Source of the DNA: Halocaridina rubra
Lineage: Eukaryota > Arthropoda > Malacostraca > Decapoda > Atyidae
Direction: 5' to 3'
NCBI GenBank assembly: GCA_037179515.1
Contig: JAXCGZ010007582.1
Span: 140,001 to 150,000, forward strand
DNA: 10,000 bases
Position numbers and translations under genes: made by a program. Positions 1 to 10,000 of this stretch are shown in pieces; within the stretch, counting starts at the first letter, position 1, and each line of letters begins with the position of its first letter. Below the pieces are notes generated by a model. It was given only the letters and a program-made list of their open reading frames with translations, ran no database searches and was not told where the DNA came from.

Positions 1-1
1 G

Positions 2-2263
2 ACCTTTTTTTTTACTTCTAACCCTTCAAACTACTCTTATTCCGTGCTTTCCCCTCTTGGTAAATCTGACCACTCCATGATCTCTGTCTCTTCCATTTTA
101 GCTCCCCCACCACCAATCCCTCCTACTCAACGCCGCCTTTGGCACTTCGAGCGAACCTAATATGAAAATTTGCGTAACTTTCTCTTTGACTTTCCATGGG
201 ATGCCTACTGCTTTTGGTCCCGCAACCCTGATCGGGTAGCTGTAAAAGTTGCCGAGATCATGACCGCGGGAATGGAGGCGTACATCCCCTCTTCTACAAA
301 AACTTTCTCTCCCCCTAAACCTTGGTTTGACTGTGCCTGCTCCATGGCTATCCAGGCTAGGAATCAGGCTCACCGATCTTACCAAGCCTCTCCTTCCGAT
401 TTAACTCGCTCTGCTTTTATTATAGCTAGGAATTGCTGTACAGCTCAGATTCGAAGGTCTAAGGCTTCCTTTATAAAAAGGAAAGTTGATGACCTTAACT
501 CCTCTCCCACTGACAAATGCTTCTGGTCCTTAGCCAAAAACCTCTCCAAAAACTTCTGTAACTCAAGCTTTCCCCCTTTCATTCATTCTGATGGTTCTAT
601 AGCTTGCTCTCCCACTGACAAAGCCACTCTCTTTGGCTCTCATTATTCTGCCAACTCTTCTATCAACGATTCCAGTGCACCTGTTCCTCAGTCTTTTCCC
701 CTCTCTAACCCTATGCCCTCCCTTATCCTTTCTTCACGCAAAGTTCATAAGGTTCCTCGCTCACTAAAGACAAACAAGGCATCTGGTCCCGATGGTATCC
801 CTGCAAGGTTCCTTAAGGAGTTTGCAGATGAACTGGCTCCCGTGCTTTGCCGTCTTTTTCGCCTCATTCTGTCAACCAGGATCTATCCTTCATCTTGGAA
901 GCATGCTCTAGTTCAACCTGTTCCTAAGAAGGGTGACCGCTCTATTCCTTCTAACTACCGACCTATTGCTCTAACCTCCTCTATTGCTAAAGTTTTGGAA
1001 ACTTTGCTCAATGCTCACTTCTTGAAATGCCTTGAATCTACCTCACTTATCTCCGATCACCAGTACGGCTTCCGCAAGGCAAGATCTACTGGTGATCTCC
1101 TGTCCTATCTTACTCATGTATGGTCATCTTCTCTGAGGAACTATGGGGAATCCATTGTCGTCGCCCTTGATATCTCTAAGGCTTTTGACAGAGTCTGGCA
1201 CAAGGCTCTGTTGGCCAAACTCCCAGCCTACGGCTTTACCCCTTCTTTCTGTTCTCTGATTTCCAGTTTTCTTACTAACTGTTCTATATCTGTAGTTGTT
1301 GATGGCGTGACATCTAGCCCTTTCTCTGTGTCCAGTGGTGTTCCACAGGGCTCTGTTCTTTCACCTACTCTCTTCCTTCTCTTCATCAATGATCTTCTAC
1401 AGTCCCCATCTTCCTCTCTTCTTCATGCCTTTGCCGATGATTCGACCCTTCACTTTTCCTCCGCCTTTTCTTCACAACCTTCATCTGTTACTCGTAATCA
1501 ATCTCGTATCACTCTTTCTTCTACTCTTAACTCCGATTTGCAGAGAGTATCTGAATGTGGCACTCAAAATTTAGTTAAATTCAATGCCTCCAAGACACAG
1601 TTTCTGGCTATCTCTTTATCTGCTTCTCCTCCTGATAACCCTATTGTCTTCGAAACTAATGAAATTTACCCTCTTAACTCTATCAATATATTAGGTATCC
1701 ATATAGCCTCTAACTTGTCTTGGAGGAATCACATAATCCAAATTTCTAAATCTTCATCCAAAAAATTGGGGGTTTTGTTTCGTTATCGTTATTACTTTTC
1801 CTCATTGCAGTTACTTAAAATTTACAAAGGTCTTATCCGCCCCTGCTTAGAATACTGCTCACACATCTGGGGTGCTTCTTCCTTTACTTATCTTCTCGAT
1901 AGGGTTCAATCAAAGGCAGTCAGACTCATTAATGATCCTTCTCTTACTTCTAACCTGGATTCTCTCTCTCTTCGCCGTAAGGTATCTTCCCTTTCGCTTT
2001 TCTATCGCTACTACTTCCATCGCTGCTCTGATGAGTTGGCGAGTTGCATCCCTCCTCCACTGCCGAGGCCGCGTAACACTCGCCAAGCGGCCTCATCTCA
2101 CAGGTACTGTGTGGAGATTTGTAGCTCGCGGATTGGTCGGTGCAGCGACTGCTTCTTCCCATCTACCTCCAGACTCTGGAACTCTCTTCCTCCTTCTGTC
2201 TTTCCTAGTTCTTATGACCTTTCATCCTTCAAAAAGCAGATCTATCGTCATCTCAGAGCCTAG
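2..2263 (+). pseudogene. Jockey-like pol (endonuclease C-terminus + reverse transcriptase), one in-frame stop, 5' partial
   Basis: The polyprotein would nick target DNA and copy its own RNA by target-primed reverse transcription. The frame is open from base 2. The endonuclease end is visible as GKSDHSMI near 50-75, where SDH holds the catalytic His. A TAA at 158-160 interrupts the frame in the linker, and the same frame then stays open to TAG at 2261-2263. RT landmarks, counted from base 170: NKASGPDGIPARFLK about residues 202-216; NYRPIALTSSIAKVLE 262-277; QYGFRKARST 298-307; motif A ALDISKAFDRVWH 332-344 (Asp codon near 1169); motif B SSGVPQGSVLSP 388-399; motif C FADD 421-424 (codons from 1430). 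The C-terminal region with RPCLEYCSHIWG (about 557-568) and a final FFPSTSRLWNSLP segment is typical of Jockey/CR1-type elements. All RT catalytic Asp residues are present, and the only visible lesion is the linker stop. A TTG at 170 is merely the first codon a start-finder would accept after the stop and is probably not a real start. Confidence 0.92.
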
Positions 2264-2412
2264 TCCTCCATATCTCTGGGTCCTCTTTACTTTGACTGTT
2301 TATTCTGTCTGTCGTTTTCCTTTGTGTGACATTACCTCACCTCTGCCTTGCCCTTATCTTTTTCTTTTCCTTCGTCTTGGTATTTTCTCGTGCCCGGGCC
2401 TTTGTTGATGAG

Positions 2413-2425
2413 GGCAGTTTCTGCC
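2413..2425 (+). other. Small hairpin near the Jockey-type 3' end
   Basis: GGCAG (2413-2417) and CTGCC (2421-2425) pair perfectly around a TTT loop, 20 nt before the poly(A). Some LINEs carry short 3' stems that their RT recognises. A role here is inference, and a 5-bp stem could occur by chance. Confidence 0.35.
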
Positions 2426-2465
2426 TATCCCGGTGTCACACTCTAAAAAAAAAAAAAAAAAAAAA

Positions 2466-3851
<1,386 letters not shown>

Positions 3852-3877
3852 CATACATACATATACCTTGGCTGTTT

Positions 3878-3894
3878 CCCCCTGTAATTGGGGG
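3878..3894 (-). other. C5/G5 hairpin close to the RTE 3' terminus
   Basis: CCCCC (3878-3882) and GGGGG (3890-3894) can pair around a 7-nt loop, about 10 nt from the start of the repeat tail. It could be part of a 3'-terminal recognition structure together with the hairpin at 4064-4102. The stem is short but all G-C. Confidence 0.4.
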
Positions 3895-4063
3895 TTAGTC
3901 GACATCAAGAAAGGAAAACAAATAGGGGGATTACTTTGCTCTATGGGCAATGACGAGGGAGCTAGCGACCGTTCAGATGGCACTGCTGGAGTGCCACAGC
4001 CCATCCTCCCAGCTCTTCCACAACCTGTGTCGCTTCACAACTGCCAGCTCCTCCTACTGCCCC

Positions 4064-4102
4064 TACCACAAGGCTATCTCTGTAAGATACAGCCCTGTGG
4101 TA
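4064..4102 (-). other. Strong stem-loop in the RTE 3' UTR
   Basis: In the sense RNA, TACCACAGGGCT (4102-4091) pairs with AGCCTTGTGGTA (4075-4064) over 12 positions with a single G-U wobble. Past a 2-nt bulge (GT), ATCT pairs with AGAT for four more base pairs, closing a 5-nt loop. It starts 14 nt after the stop codon at 4117. Candidate roles are RT recognition of the 3' end or RNA stability; both are inference. Confidence 0.65.
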
Positions 4103-4116
4103 ACAGCAGATGCCCA

Positions 4117-5257
4117 TCAGAGCCGCGTCACAATCGCTCGCCACTCATTCCTATTCCTAGCACGCTCGCTTGCTTCCCTCATATCCATCCTCCTATCATT
4201 CAGGGCTCTCCTTACGTCATCCATCCATCCAAACCTAGGCCTCCCTCTAGCATTTCTCCCATCAACTCTCGCATTCATCACCTTTTTCAGCAGCCTTTCA
4301 TCATCCATCCTTTCCACATGGCCAACCCATCTCAGAACATTCATATCTACTCTTGCTGCAATTTCTCTCCTCACACCCGTTCTTGCTATCACCACTTCAT
4401 TCCTAACCCTATCCAATCGAGATACACCAGTCATACTCCTCAGGCATTTCACCTCAAACACATTTAGTTTCCGTCTCTCACTTACTTTCATACCCCATAA
4501 CTCTGATCCATACATCACAGTTTGCACAACCACTTTCTCATACAAAACTTTCTTAACATTCACTTCCAACCCTCTATTCTTCATCACTCCTTTCAATGCA
4601 CCAAACACTTTACATCCTTCATTCACTCTGTGACACACATCTGCTTCCCCTCCACCATTTGCAGCTATAACCAAGCCTAAATACTTAAACTGATTAACCT
4701 CCTCAAGTGCCTCTCCATTCAACATAACATTCAATCCAGCGCCATCCTCATTTCTTGTACACCTCATAACCTTACTCTTTCCCACATTCACTCGCAGCTT
4801 CCTTCTCTCACACACCATTCCAAATTCTGACACTAACTGACACAGTTTTTCCTCTGAATCTGCCACCACCACAGTATCATCTGCAAACAGCAACTGATTC
4901 AGCTCCCACTCGTTATCATCCCCATCCACCATTCTCAAACCTCGACCACGCACTCACTCATTCACCTCTCTTACAACTCCATCAATATACAAATTGAACA
5001 GCCATGGTGACATCACACATCCCTGTCTCAGTCCCACACTCACTGGAAACCACTCACTCACTTCATTCCCTACCCTAACACAAGCTCTACTACCCTCATA
5101 CAAACTCTTCACTGCATGCAACAATTTACCATTGATTCCATATAATCTCAAAACATTCCACATAGCCTCTCTATCAACTCTATCATATGCTTTCTCCAGA
5201 TCCAAAAATGCAAAATACACATCCTTACCCTTTGCTAAATATTTCTCACATAACTGC

Positions 5258-5262
<5 letters not shown>
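4117..5262 (-). pseudogene. RTE-like reverse transcriptase, 5'-truncated, one in-frame stop
   Basis: The coding frame begins directly at the (AT)n border with [15 protein letters not shown]. Motif [13 protein letters not shown] lies at about 5208-5173 (catalytic Asp codon 5202-5200), motif [14 protein letters not shown] at about 5034-4996, and motif C FADD at 4887-4876. A TGA at 4956-4954 falls between motifs B and C; the same frame resumes at once and runs to TGA at 4119-4117. The C-terminal half has the [13 protein letters not shown] segment and a basic GRNARGRPR stretch seen in RTE-type proteins. The stop could be a decayed CGA arginine codon (inference). Sequence that should encode the endonuclease, RT motifs 0-2 and the start codon is absent, so this copy cannot be autonomous. 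Everything upstream of the junction reads only as Tyr-Ile repeat and is not part of the protein. Confidence 0.9.
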
Positions 5263-6570
<1,308 letters not shown>

Positions 6571-6713
6571 CGAATCTCAGCTATATAGGTATGGACAATA
6601 ATGAAATAAATACATTACCATTTGTGAAAACATGAATCATATCTTACCCCTGACCTTGACTCGGTAAAGTGTGTTTTTTTTAATGTTATTGATGCCGTTT
6701 ATTATTGAAATAT
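6571..6713. other. Spacer of the inverted repeat, with a third partial tail copy
   Basis: 143 bp between the arms. Positions about 6634-6664 (GAATCATATCTTACCCCTGA and the following GACTCG) closely match the reverse complement of the right arm's outer end (about 6897-6924), so a fragment of a third copy of the same 3' end is present in minus orientation. The rest is AT-rich with an 8-T run and shows no recognisable gene. Confidence 0.55.
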
Positions 6714-6909
6714 GATTTAAATGCAAAAACGAAGCCACGAGTGAGATTGTGAGCATCTGTAATATAAACAAAAAGGCATTCAGAAAGAATTCGTTCACTC
6801 CTAGCATAGCAGTTAGCTGTCACGTTGACTTCTTTGTTAGACCTTCTGTGGTGTCGATGGTAGCGCCTTGGCACTGTAAATATGTGTCTTAGGTGCGAGT
6901 CCCGGTCGG
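6714..6909 (+). repeat. Right arm of large inverted repeat with tRNA-like outer end
   Basis: Inverted partner of 6377-6570. Its tRNA-like part reads outward on +: TGGTGTCGATGG at 6849-6860 is an A-box-like block followed by TAGCG, and GGTGCGAGTCC at 6892-6902 matches the B-box consensus at 10 of 11 positions, with tRNA-like spacing of about 31 nt. The similarity extends inward past the tRNA-like part for over 100 bp, so the duplicated unit is larger than a tRNA head. A GTAAAATGTGATTC extension (about 6911-6924) leads into (AT)n. Confidence 0.75.
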
Positions 6910-6921
6910 GGTAAAATGTGA

Positions 6922-6924
<3 letters not shown>

Positions 6925-7004
<80 letters not shown>
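6925..7004. repeat. (AT)n microsatellite, block 4
   Basis: An AT array of about 80 bp with two phase breaks (AA at 6969-6970, TT near 6997-6998), directly after the 3' end of the right inverted arm. Confidence 0.95.
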
Positions 7005-7030
7005 GTTCGTGTGTGTGTGCGTGTGTATGT
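7005..7030 (+). repeat. Imperfect (GT)n
   Basis: A run of GT dinucleotides with TC, GC and AT interruptions, continuous with the preceding (AT)n. This compound AT/GT array is typical of microsatellite decay or conversion. Confidence 0.85.
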
Positions 7031-7720
7031 CTTTATGGAGATATGTACTGGCCCATGATCTCTCATCTTTGTAATATGAAGGATGAAGTATTTTCTAATG
7101 TAAATTCCGATTGAAAATCCGTGTTCAATTCTTCTCATTACCCTTTATTTGTTTCAGTACTACTTCAACCTGCCCTTGCAACTTTAAAACTTGCTCCTTT
7201 CACCTTTGATATCCCGACGAAAAACTTTTTTCAAAATTTGCGATATTCCTTATTTTTCCTTGTAATATTTCTCTGATAAGCTCTCTCTTTCTCATTTCTT
7301 GTGCTTAGGTATTCGTTTCTTGTTTGTATGTACTTTTCCTAGTGATTTATACCTCTTATCCTTCTATTCTTATTGCAGAATTTGCTTCTTCATTCTCTTG
7401 CCCTCTTAGATACATTATTGAACCATTTCTCTTTGGTATCAGATTGTCCTAGTTTGGTAGATGGTACCCAACAGCTAACTTGTTTCCTTTTGTATATTTC
7501 TTTCTCATTTCTTTCTCTCTTCCCCTGCTCTCAGGCAGAACATCTTCGATGATATACTTAAACAACACAGATGGTGGTTCATACTTATTTTTACCAATTT
7601 CCAGAACATTATCTGTGAATATAAAATCGAGCAGTAATTGTTCTTCTCCTCTTCTGACCCTGTTTGGTTCTATTATATATTGATTCAAGATATTGCCTAA
7701 AACACAATCTAGTAATCTTG

Positions 7721-7740
7721 CCCCCCCAAAAAAAAAAAAA
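7721..7740. repeat. Adjacent C7 and A13 homopolymers inside the endonuclease relic
   Basis: C7 (7721-7727) followed by A13 (7728-7740). On the minus strand it lies between the GDFN segment and the ARLLDC segment. It adds about six codons without changing the frame between these two blocks, where related proteins would be expected to run on directly. Confidence 0.85.
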
Positions 7741-8064
7741 TCCTCTTTACTGTGTGGGTTAAGGCCATTGCTGTCTATTCCTTTCTGATTAAAATCCCCG
7801 TAATTGATAGTCTACACTTTCTCTCATGTACGATGTTTACAACTGAATTTATAACTTTTAGTATATGCATATTTTTTTCCAATTAAACCTTTGATTTCTG
7901 CAGACTTCTTGGTGGTTTATAAATTGTAGCTTTTATAATGCTTTCTGAACCTGTATGTACCCAGATTACTATAAGCGCCTTGAACTCACTTTGCATAGCA
8001 ATAATTATCTCTTCAATCTGGAACATATCACGTATAAGCATTGTTTTCCCTTCACCAGCCCTCT

Positions 8065-8088
8065 AAGATCTAATTATTATTAGATCTT
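8065..8088. repeat. Perfect short palindrome
   Basis: AAGATCTAAT (8065-8074) and ATTAGATCTT (8079-8088) are exact reverse complements around a TATT loop. It lies in the decayed endonuclease region and has no evident function. Its right half contains TATTAGAT, which recurs as the candidate hAT target site. Confidence 0.6.
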
Positions 8089-8276
8089 TAGTTACAACTG
8101 TAGCGCTATTCATTTCTCCATTTAGTTTGTCTCTGTAACTGCTATTTTATTTGTCTTATTGCTGCGTATCCTATCATTTAATTCAAATGCCTTATCAACT
8201 TCCCCATCAGCATTTTTGTAGAATATCTTTAAGAAGGCTATATCCCTTGGTTTTACATTTTCTTCATCATCTCTTT

Positions 8277-8284
8277 TATTAGAT
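8277..8284. other. Candidate 8-bp target-site duplication, left half
   Basis: TATTAGAT lies immediately outside the hAT end. hAT elements duplicate 8 bp on insertion, so the same 8 bp should follow the opposite end, which is outside this window. Confidence 0.5.
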
Positions 8285-8310
8285 CAGTGGTTCCCAAACT
8301 TTTCACTACC
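8285..8310 (+). repeat. hAT terminal inverted repeat (one end)
   Basis: The sequence starts with CAGTGGTTCCCAAAC. The CAGNGGTTC start is shared by many animal hAT elements of the Charlie type. The TIR length is estimated, since the partner end is not visible. Confidence 0.75.
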
Positions 8311-8545
8311 AAGGACCCCTTTTATTTAAATGATTTTTTCCCCGGACCCCAGGATATTGAAACGTCTGTCAACTTAACATGCTGCTTTAATAAACTAGCA
8401 ACAAACTCCTCTTATCAGAAAACTAGATTAATTTCTGCAGAAAGACATATGTAAATGAAAAAAAATGGGAAAATATATAAAAAATATAAAGAAAGAAATA
8501 CAGAACAGAACAGAGCAGAAAAAAAAATACTTTATCTTAATCTCA
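8305..8545. other. hAT subterminal / transposase 3' untranslated region
   Basis: Non-coding, AT-rich DNA between the terminal repeat and the transposase's natural stop. It includes an A-rich stretch (about 8456-8530). The small + strand frame over it mostly mirrors the transposase C-terminus and has no coding support. Confidence 0.65.
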
Positions 8546-10000
8546 TTAATGAGATGGGTGATGCTGTTTTGCTGCTGCTATGTTTTCAATTTCAGGTTCA
8601 ATGGCAGACAGTTTTAAGCGAAGATCAGGTTCCACATTCATCCTATTTCTGTATTTTGATTTTATGTAAATGAGCTGTGAGAAAGCCTACTCGCATAAAT
8701 ACGTAGTAGGGAATGACATTAGATATTTCAGGGCCTTGGTTGCCAGTTCTGGGTACACATTTTTCAATAGTAACCAAAAGTCTGATAAATTGTAACGGCT
8801 GAAACGTGATCTTAGTGAAGTGTCACATGAAAGTTCAACAAGACTATTTTCTTCTTTTGCTATTAATTCCTTTACATCTTTTACAGTTACATGAAAAGGA
8901 TCCCTAATCCACTTGTTATTACCATCATGATGAGGAAAATAATCCCTAAAACTGATCTTTAAACCTTGCAAATGCTGAATAAAAGGGCTTCTTATTTCTT
9001 CAGAAATGTTTTCTTCAGAAGTTCCAAGAAAGTTATAAAGTGTTGGAAAGGATTCAAACACACCACAATGCAGACGTTCAGACCACAATTCTAATTTCTT
9101 GATTATGGCTTCCACTTTATTTTCAACTTTAAAAATAGTTACGGATCTTCCTTGTAGGCTCAAATTTAGGTCATTCAAATAAGTAAAGATGTCAGACATG
9201 TATGCCACAATAGCTAGCCACGTAAAGTTATTAAACCATTCTCTCCCCTGAAATGATTTATCATGAAGAAATAGTCTTATTTTATCACGCAACTCAAATA
9301 TGCGGGTAAGTACTTTACCGCGGGACAGCCACCGCACTTGAGAATGCAAAAGCAGTTGTTCATGAGCGCTATCCATCTCCTCACAAAGAACACTAAAAAT
9401 ACGAGAATTTAAGGGCTGAGCTTTTATAAAGTTAACTACTTTCACTACTTCATCTAGAGTCGTCTTCAATTTTTCTGGCATTTTCTTTGCTGCCAACGAT
9501 TCTCTATGTATGCAGCAATGAGTCCACTTGACATTTGGTATTATAGCTTGGATTTTTGCCTTGAGTCCTTTGTACTTTCCCGACATTGCAGGAGCCCCAT
9601 CAGTACTGACTCCTACACACTTTGACCATCCAATTTCATTAGCTATTATAAAATCATTCAAACTATTAAAAATAGACTCACCAGTTGTGTGTGTTGGCAA
9701 TGACTGGCAAAAGAGAAAATCTTCCTTAATTGTACCGTCAAATTCATATCGTATGAATGCAAGTAAATCAGCACTGTTAGCAACATCTGTACTTTCCTCT
9801 AATTGTAAAGAATAATACGGACTTTTAATTACTCTCTTCACTAGTTGATTTTTAACACTGTCAGACATATCTTCAATTCGCCGCTTGACAGTGGTGTTTG
9901 ACAGTGAAATGAGATCAAAATTCTTTGATACTTTGTCTCCATGCATCCTAGATGCTGCTTTGGCAGCAGGCAGAATTATTTCCTCTGCTATTGTGTGTGG
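8546..10000 (-). pseudogene. hAT transposase (ZBED5/Charlie-like), 5' partial, one in-frame stop
   Basis: A DDE transposase that would excise and insert the hAT element by cut and paste in the nucleus. The frame is open from the right window edge, with 18 codons before the ATG at 9946, so the protein starts outside the window. Counting from that ATG: LQLEESTDVAN (47-57), the first catalytic block; STDGAPAM (114-121), with the second catalytic Asp at 116; HCCIHRESL (143-151); the VRWLSRGKVL segment (204-213), then the helical insertion domain; and TTYLCE (414-419), whose Glu aligns with the third catalytic residue of hAT enzymes. A TAG at 8689-8687 follows this Glu. The same frame then continues for 46 codons that read as the hAT dimerisation domain (AFSQLIYIKSKYRNRMN, then VEPDLRLKLS) and end in TAA at 8548-8546, where family members normally end. 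No frameshift is visible. The first catalytic Asp position appears to be Glu (residue 50), which together with the TAG points to an inactive copy. A domesticated host gene cannot be fully excluded, but the nearby terminal repeat argues against it. Confidence 0.88.

Larger units (their letters stand above)
3867..4116 (-). other. RTE element 3' untranslated region
   Basis: About 250 nt between the RT stop codon and the TATG-rich tail. No reading frame here resembles a protein I recognise. It contains the two hairpins listed separately, and its GC content is well above that of the flanking (AT)n. Confidence 0.7.
7040..8280 (-). pseudogene. Decayed non-LTR retrotransposon endonuclease region (CR1/L2- or Jockey-like)
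   Basis: Reading the minus strand and changing frame several times recovers, in order, the landmarks of an apurinic-like endonuclease and the linker before an RT. These are KIFYKNADG (about 8229-8203) and IAVTET (near 8145-8128), both in one frame that stops at 8124-8122; LIRDMF (about 8038) and IYKPPR (7924-7907) in a second frame; GDFN (7799-7788) and ARLLDC (7721-7704), then LLDFIFTDNVLE (about 7629-7594), in a third; and then, in another frame, DTKEKWFNN (from 7440) and KYIQTRNEYL (about 7329-7303). Stops and frameshifts abound. The part carrying the catalytic SDH after LEIGKNKYEPP is missing, so there is an internal deletion. The RT itself is not visible: similarity is clear to about 7205 and weak to about 7040. 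The hAT element adjoins its upstream end. The protein is dead. The clade is uncertain, and this is not a copy of the Jockey-type element at the left edge. Confidence 0.78.
8285..10000 (-). mobile_element. hAT-superfamily DNA transposon, partial (other end outside the window)
   Basis: One terminal end begins at 8285 with CAGTGGTTCCCAAACTTTTC, a typical hAT (Charlie/ZBED5-like) inverted-repeat end. It is followed by about 240 bp of AT-rich subterminal DNA (8305-8545) and the transposase gene reading away from it on the minus strand. The element is inserted next to or into the decayed non-LTR relic. The second inverted repeat and the N-terminal BED-type zinc finger region, if present, lie to the right of the window. 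Confidence 0.88.

Noticed and set aside
98..385. A 95-codon minus frame near the left edge
   Set aside because: Antisense to the Jockey-type pol and without recognisable features.
1335..2408. Additional + frames of 79 and 178 codons over the Jockey-type RT
   Set aside because: They overlap the RT frame in another phase and show no domain; the Leu/Ser/Phe-rich composition comes from the pyrimidine-rich coding strand.
3950..4633. A 227-codon + frame opposite the RTE RT, and a similar + frame from 4994
   Set aside because: Antisense shadows of the RTE frame, which carries all RT motifs.
7480..7683. A 67-codon + frame
   Set aside because: Antisense to the endonuclease relic; no independent support.
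8455..8673. A 72-codon + frame beginning in the A-rich stretch
   Set aside because: Mostly antisense to the hAT C-terminal domain; low-complexity Lys-rich start.
8687..9946. Domesticated host gene of the ZBED/SCAND3 type
   Set aside because: A hAT terminal repeat lies about 260 bp from the coding end, the frame has an in-frame stop before the C-terminal domain, and the first catalytic position is altered. A decaying transposon copy is the simpler reading.

Overview
This window looks like repeat-dense intergenic DNA from an animal genome, most likely an invertebrate and plausibly a decapod crustacean. The evidence is the mix of Jockey-, RTE- and CR1/L2-like non-LTR retrotransposons, tRNA-derived short repeats, a hAT DNA transposon, and very long (AT)n microsatellites (about 2.4 kb of the 10 kb). 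The species assignment is inference. I see no host gene, no bacterial-type gene organisation, no CRISPR array and no rRNA or functional tRNA gene.

Layout, left to right. 1-2469: 3' part of a Jockey-type retrotransposon on +, from the end of its endonuclease domain through a full reverse transcriptase to a 25-nt poly(A), with one in-frame stop. 2470-3845: (AT)n of about 1.38 kb. 3846-5262: 5'-truncated RTE-type retrotransposon on -, with one in-frame stop in the RT and a strong hairpin in its 3' UTR. 5263-5887: second (AT)n block. 5888-6081: tRNA-derived, SINE-like repeat on +. 6082-6376: third (AT)n block. 6377-6909: large imperfect inverted repeat whose arms carry outward-facing tRNA-like ends, each followed by (AT)n. 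6925-7030: (AT)n then GT-rich sequence. About 7040-8280: heavily decayed endonuclease region of another non-LTR element on -, readable only by hopping frames. 8285-10000: one end of a hAT transposon, with a terminal inverted repeat end, a candidate 8-bp target-site half, and most of the transposase gene on -, which runs off the window.

The elements do not form a pathway. They are layered selfish elements. The most striking regularity is that each visible retroelement 3' end with a preserved tail runs directly into an (AT)n tract, and two of these tracts lie between convergent tails. That fits microsatellites growing out of retroelement tails, or retroelements inserting into TA repeats. The most informative single objects are the inverted repeat at 6377-6909, the RTE 3'-UTR hairpin at 4064-4102, and the hAT transposase, whose TAG stop falls right after its putative third catalytic residue while the whole C-terminal dimerisation domain remains readable beyond it. 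I found no convincing new defence, metabolic or regulatory system.
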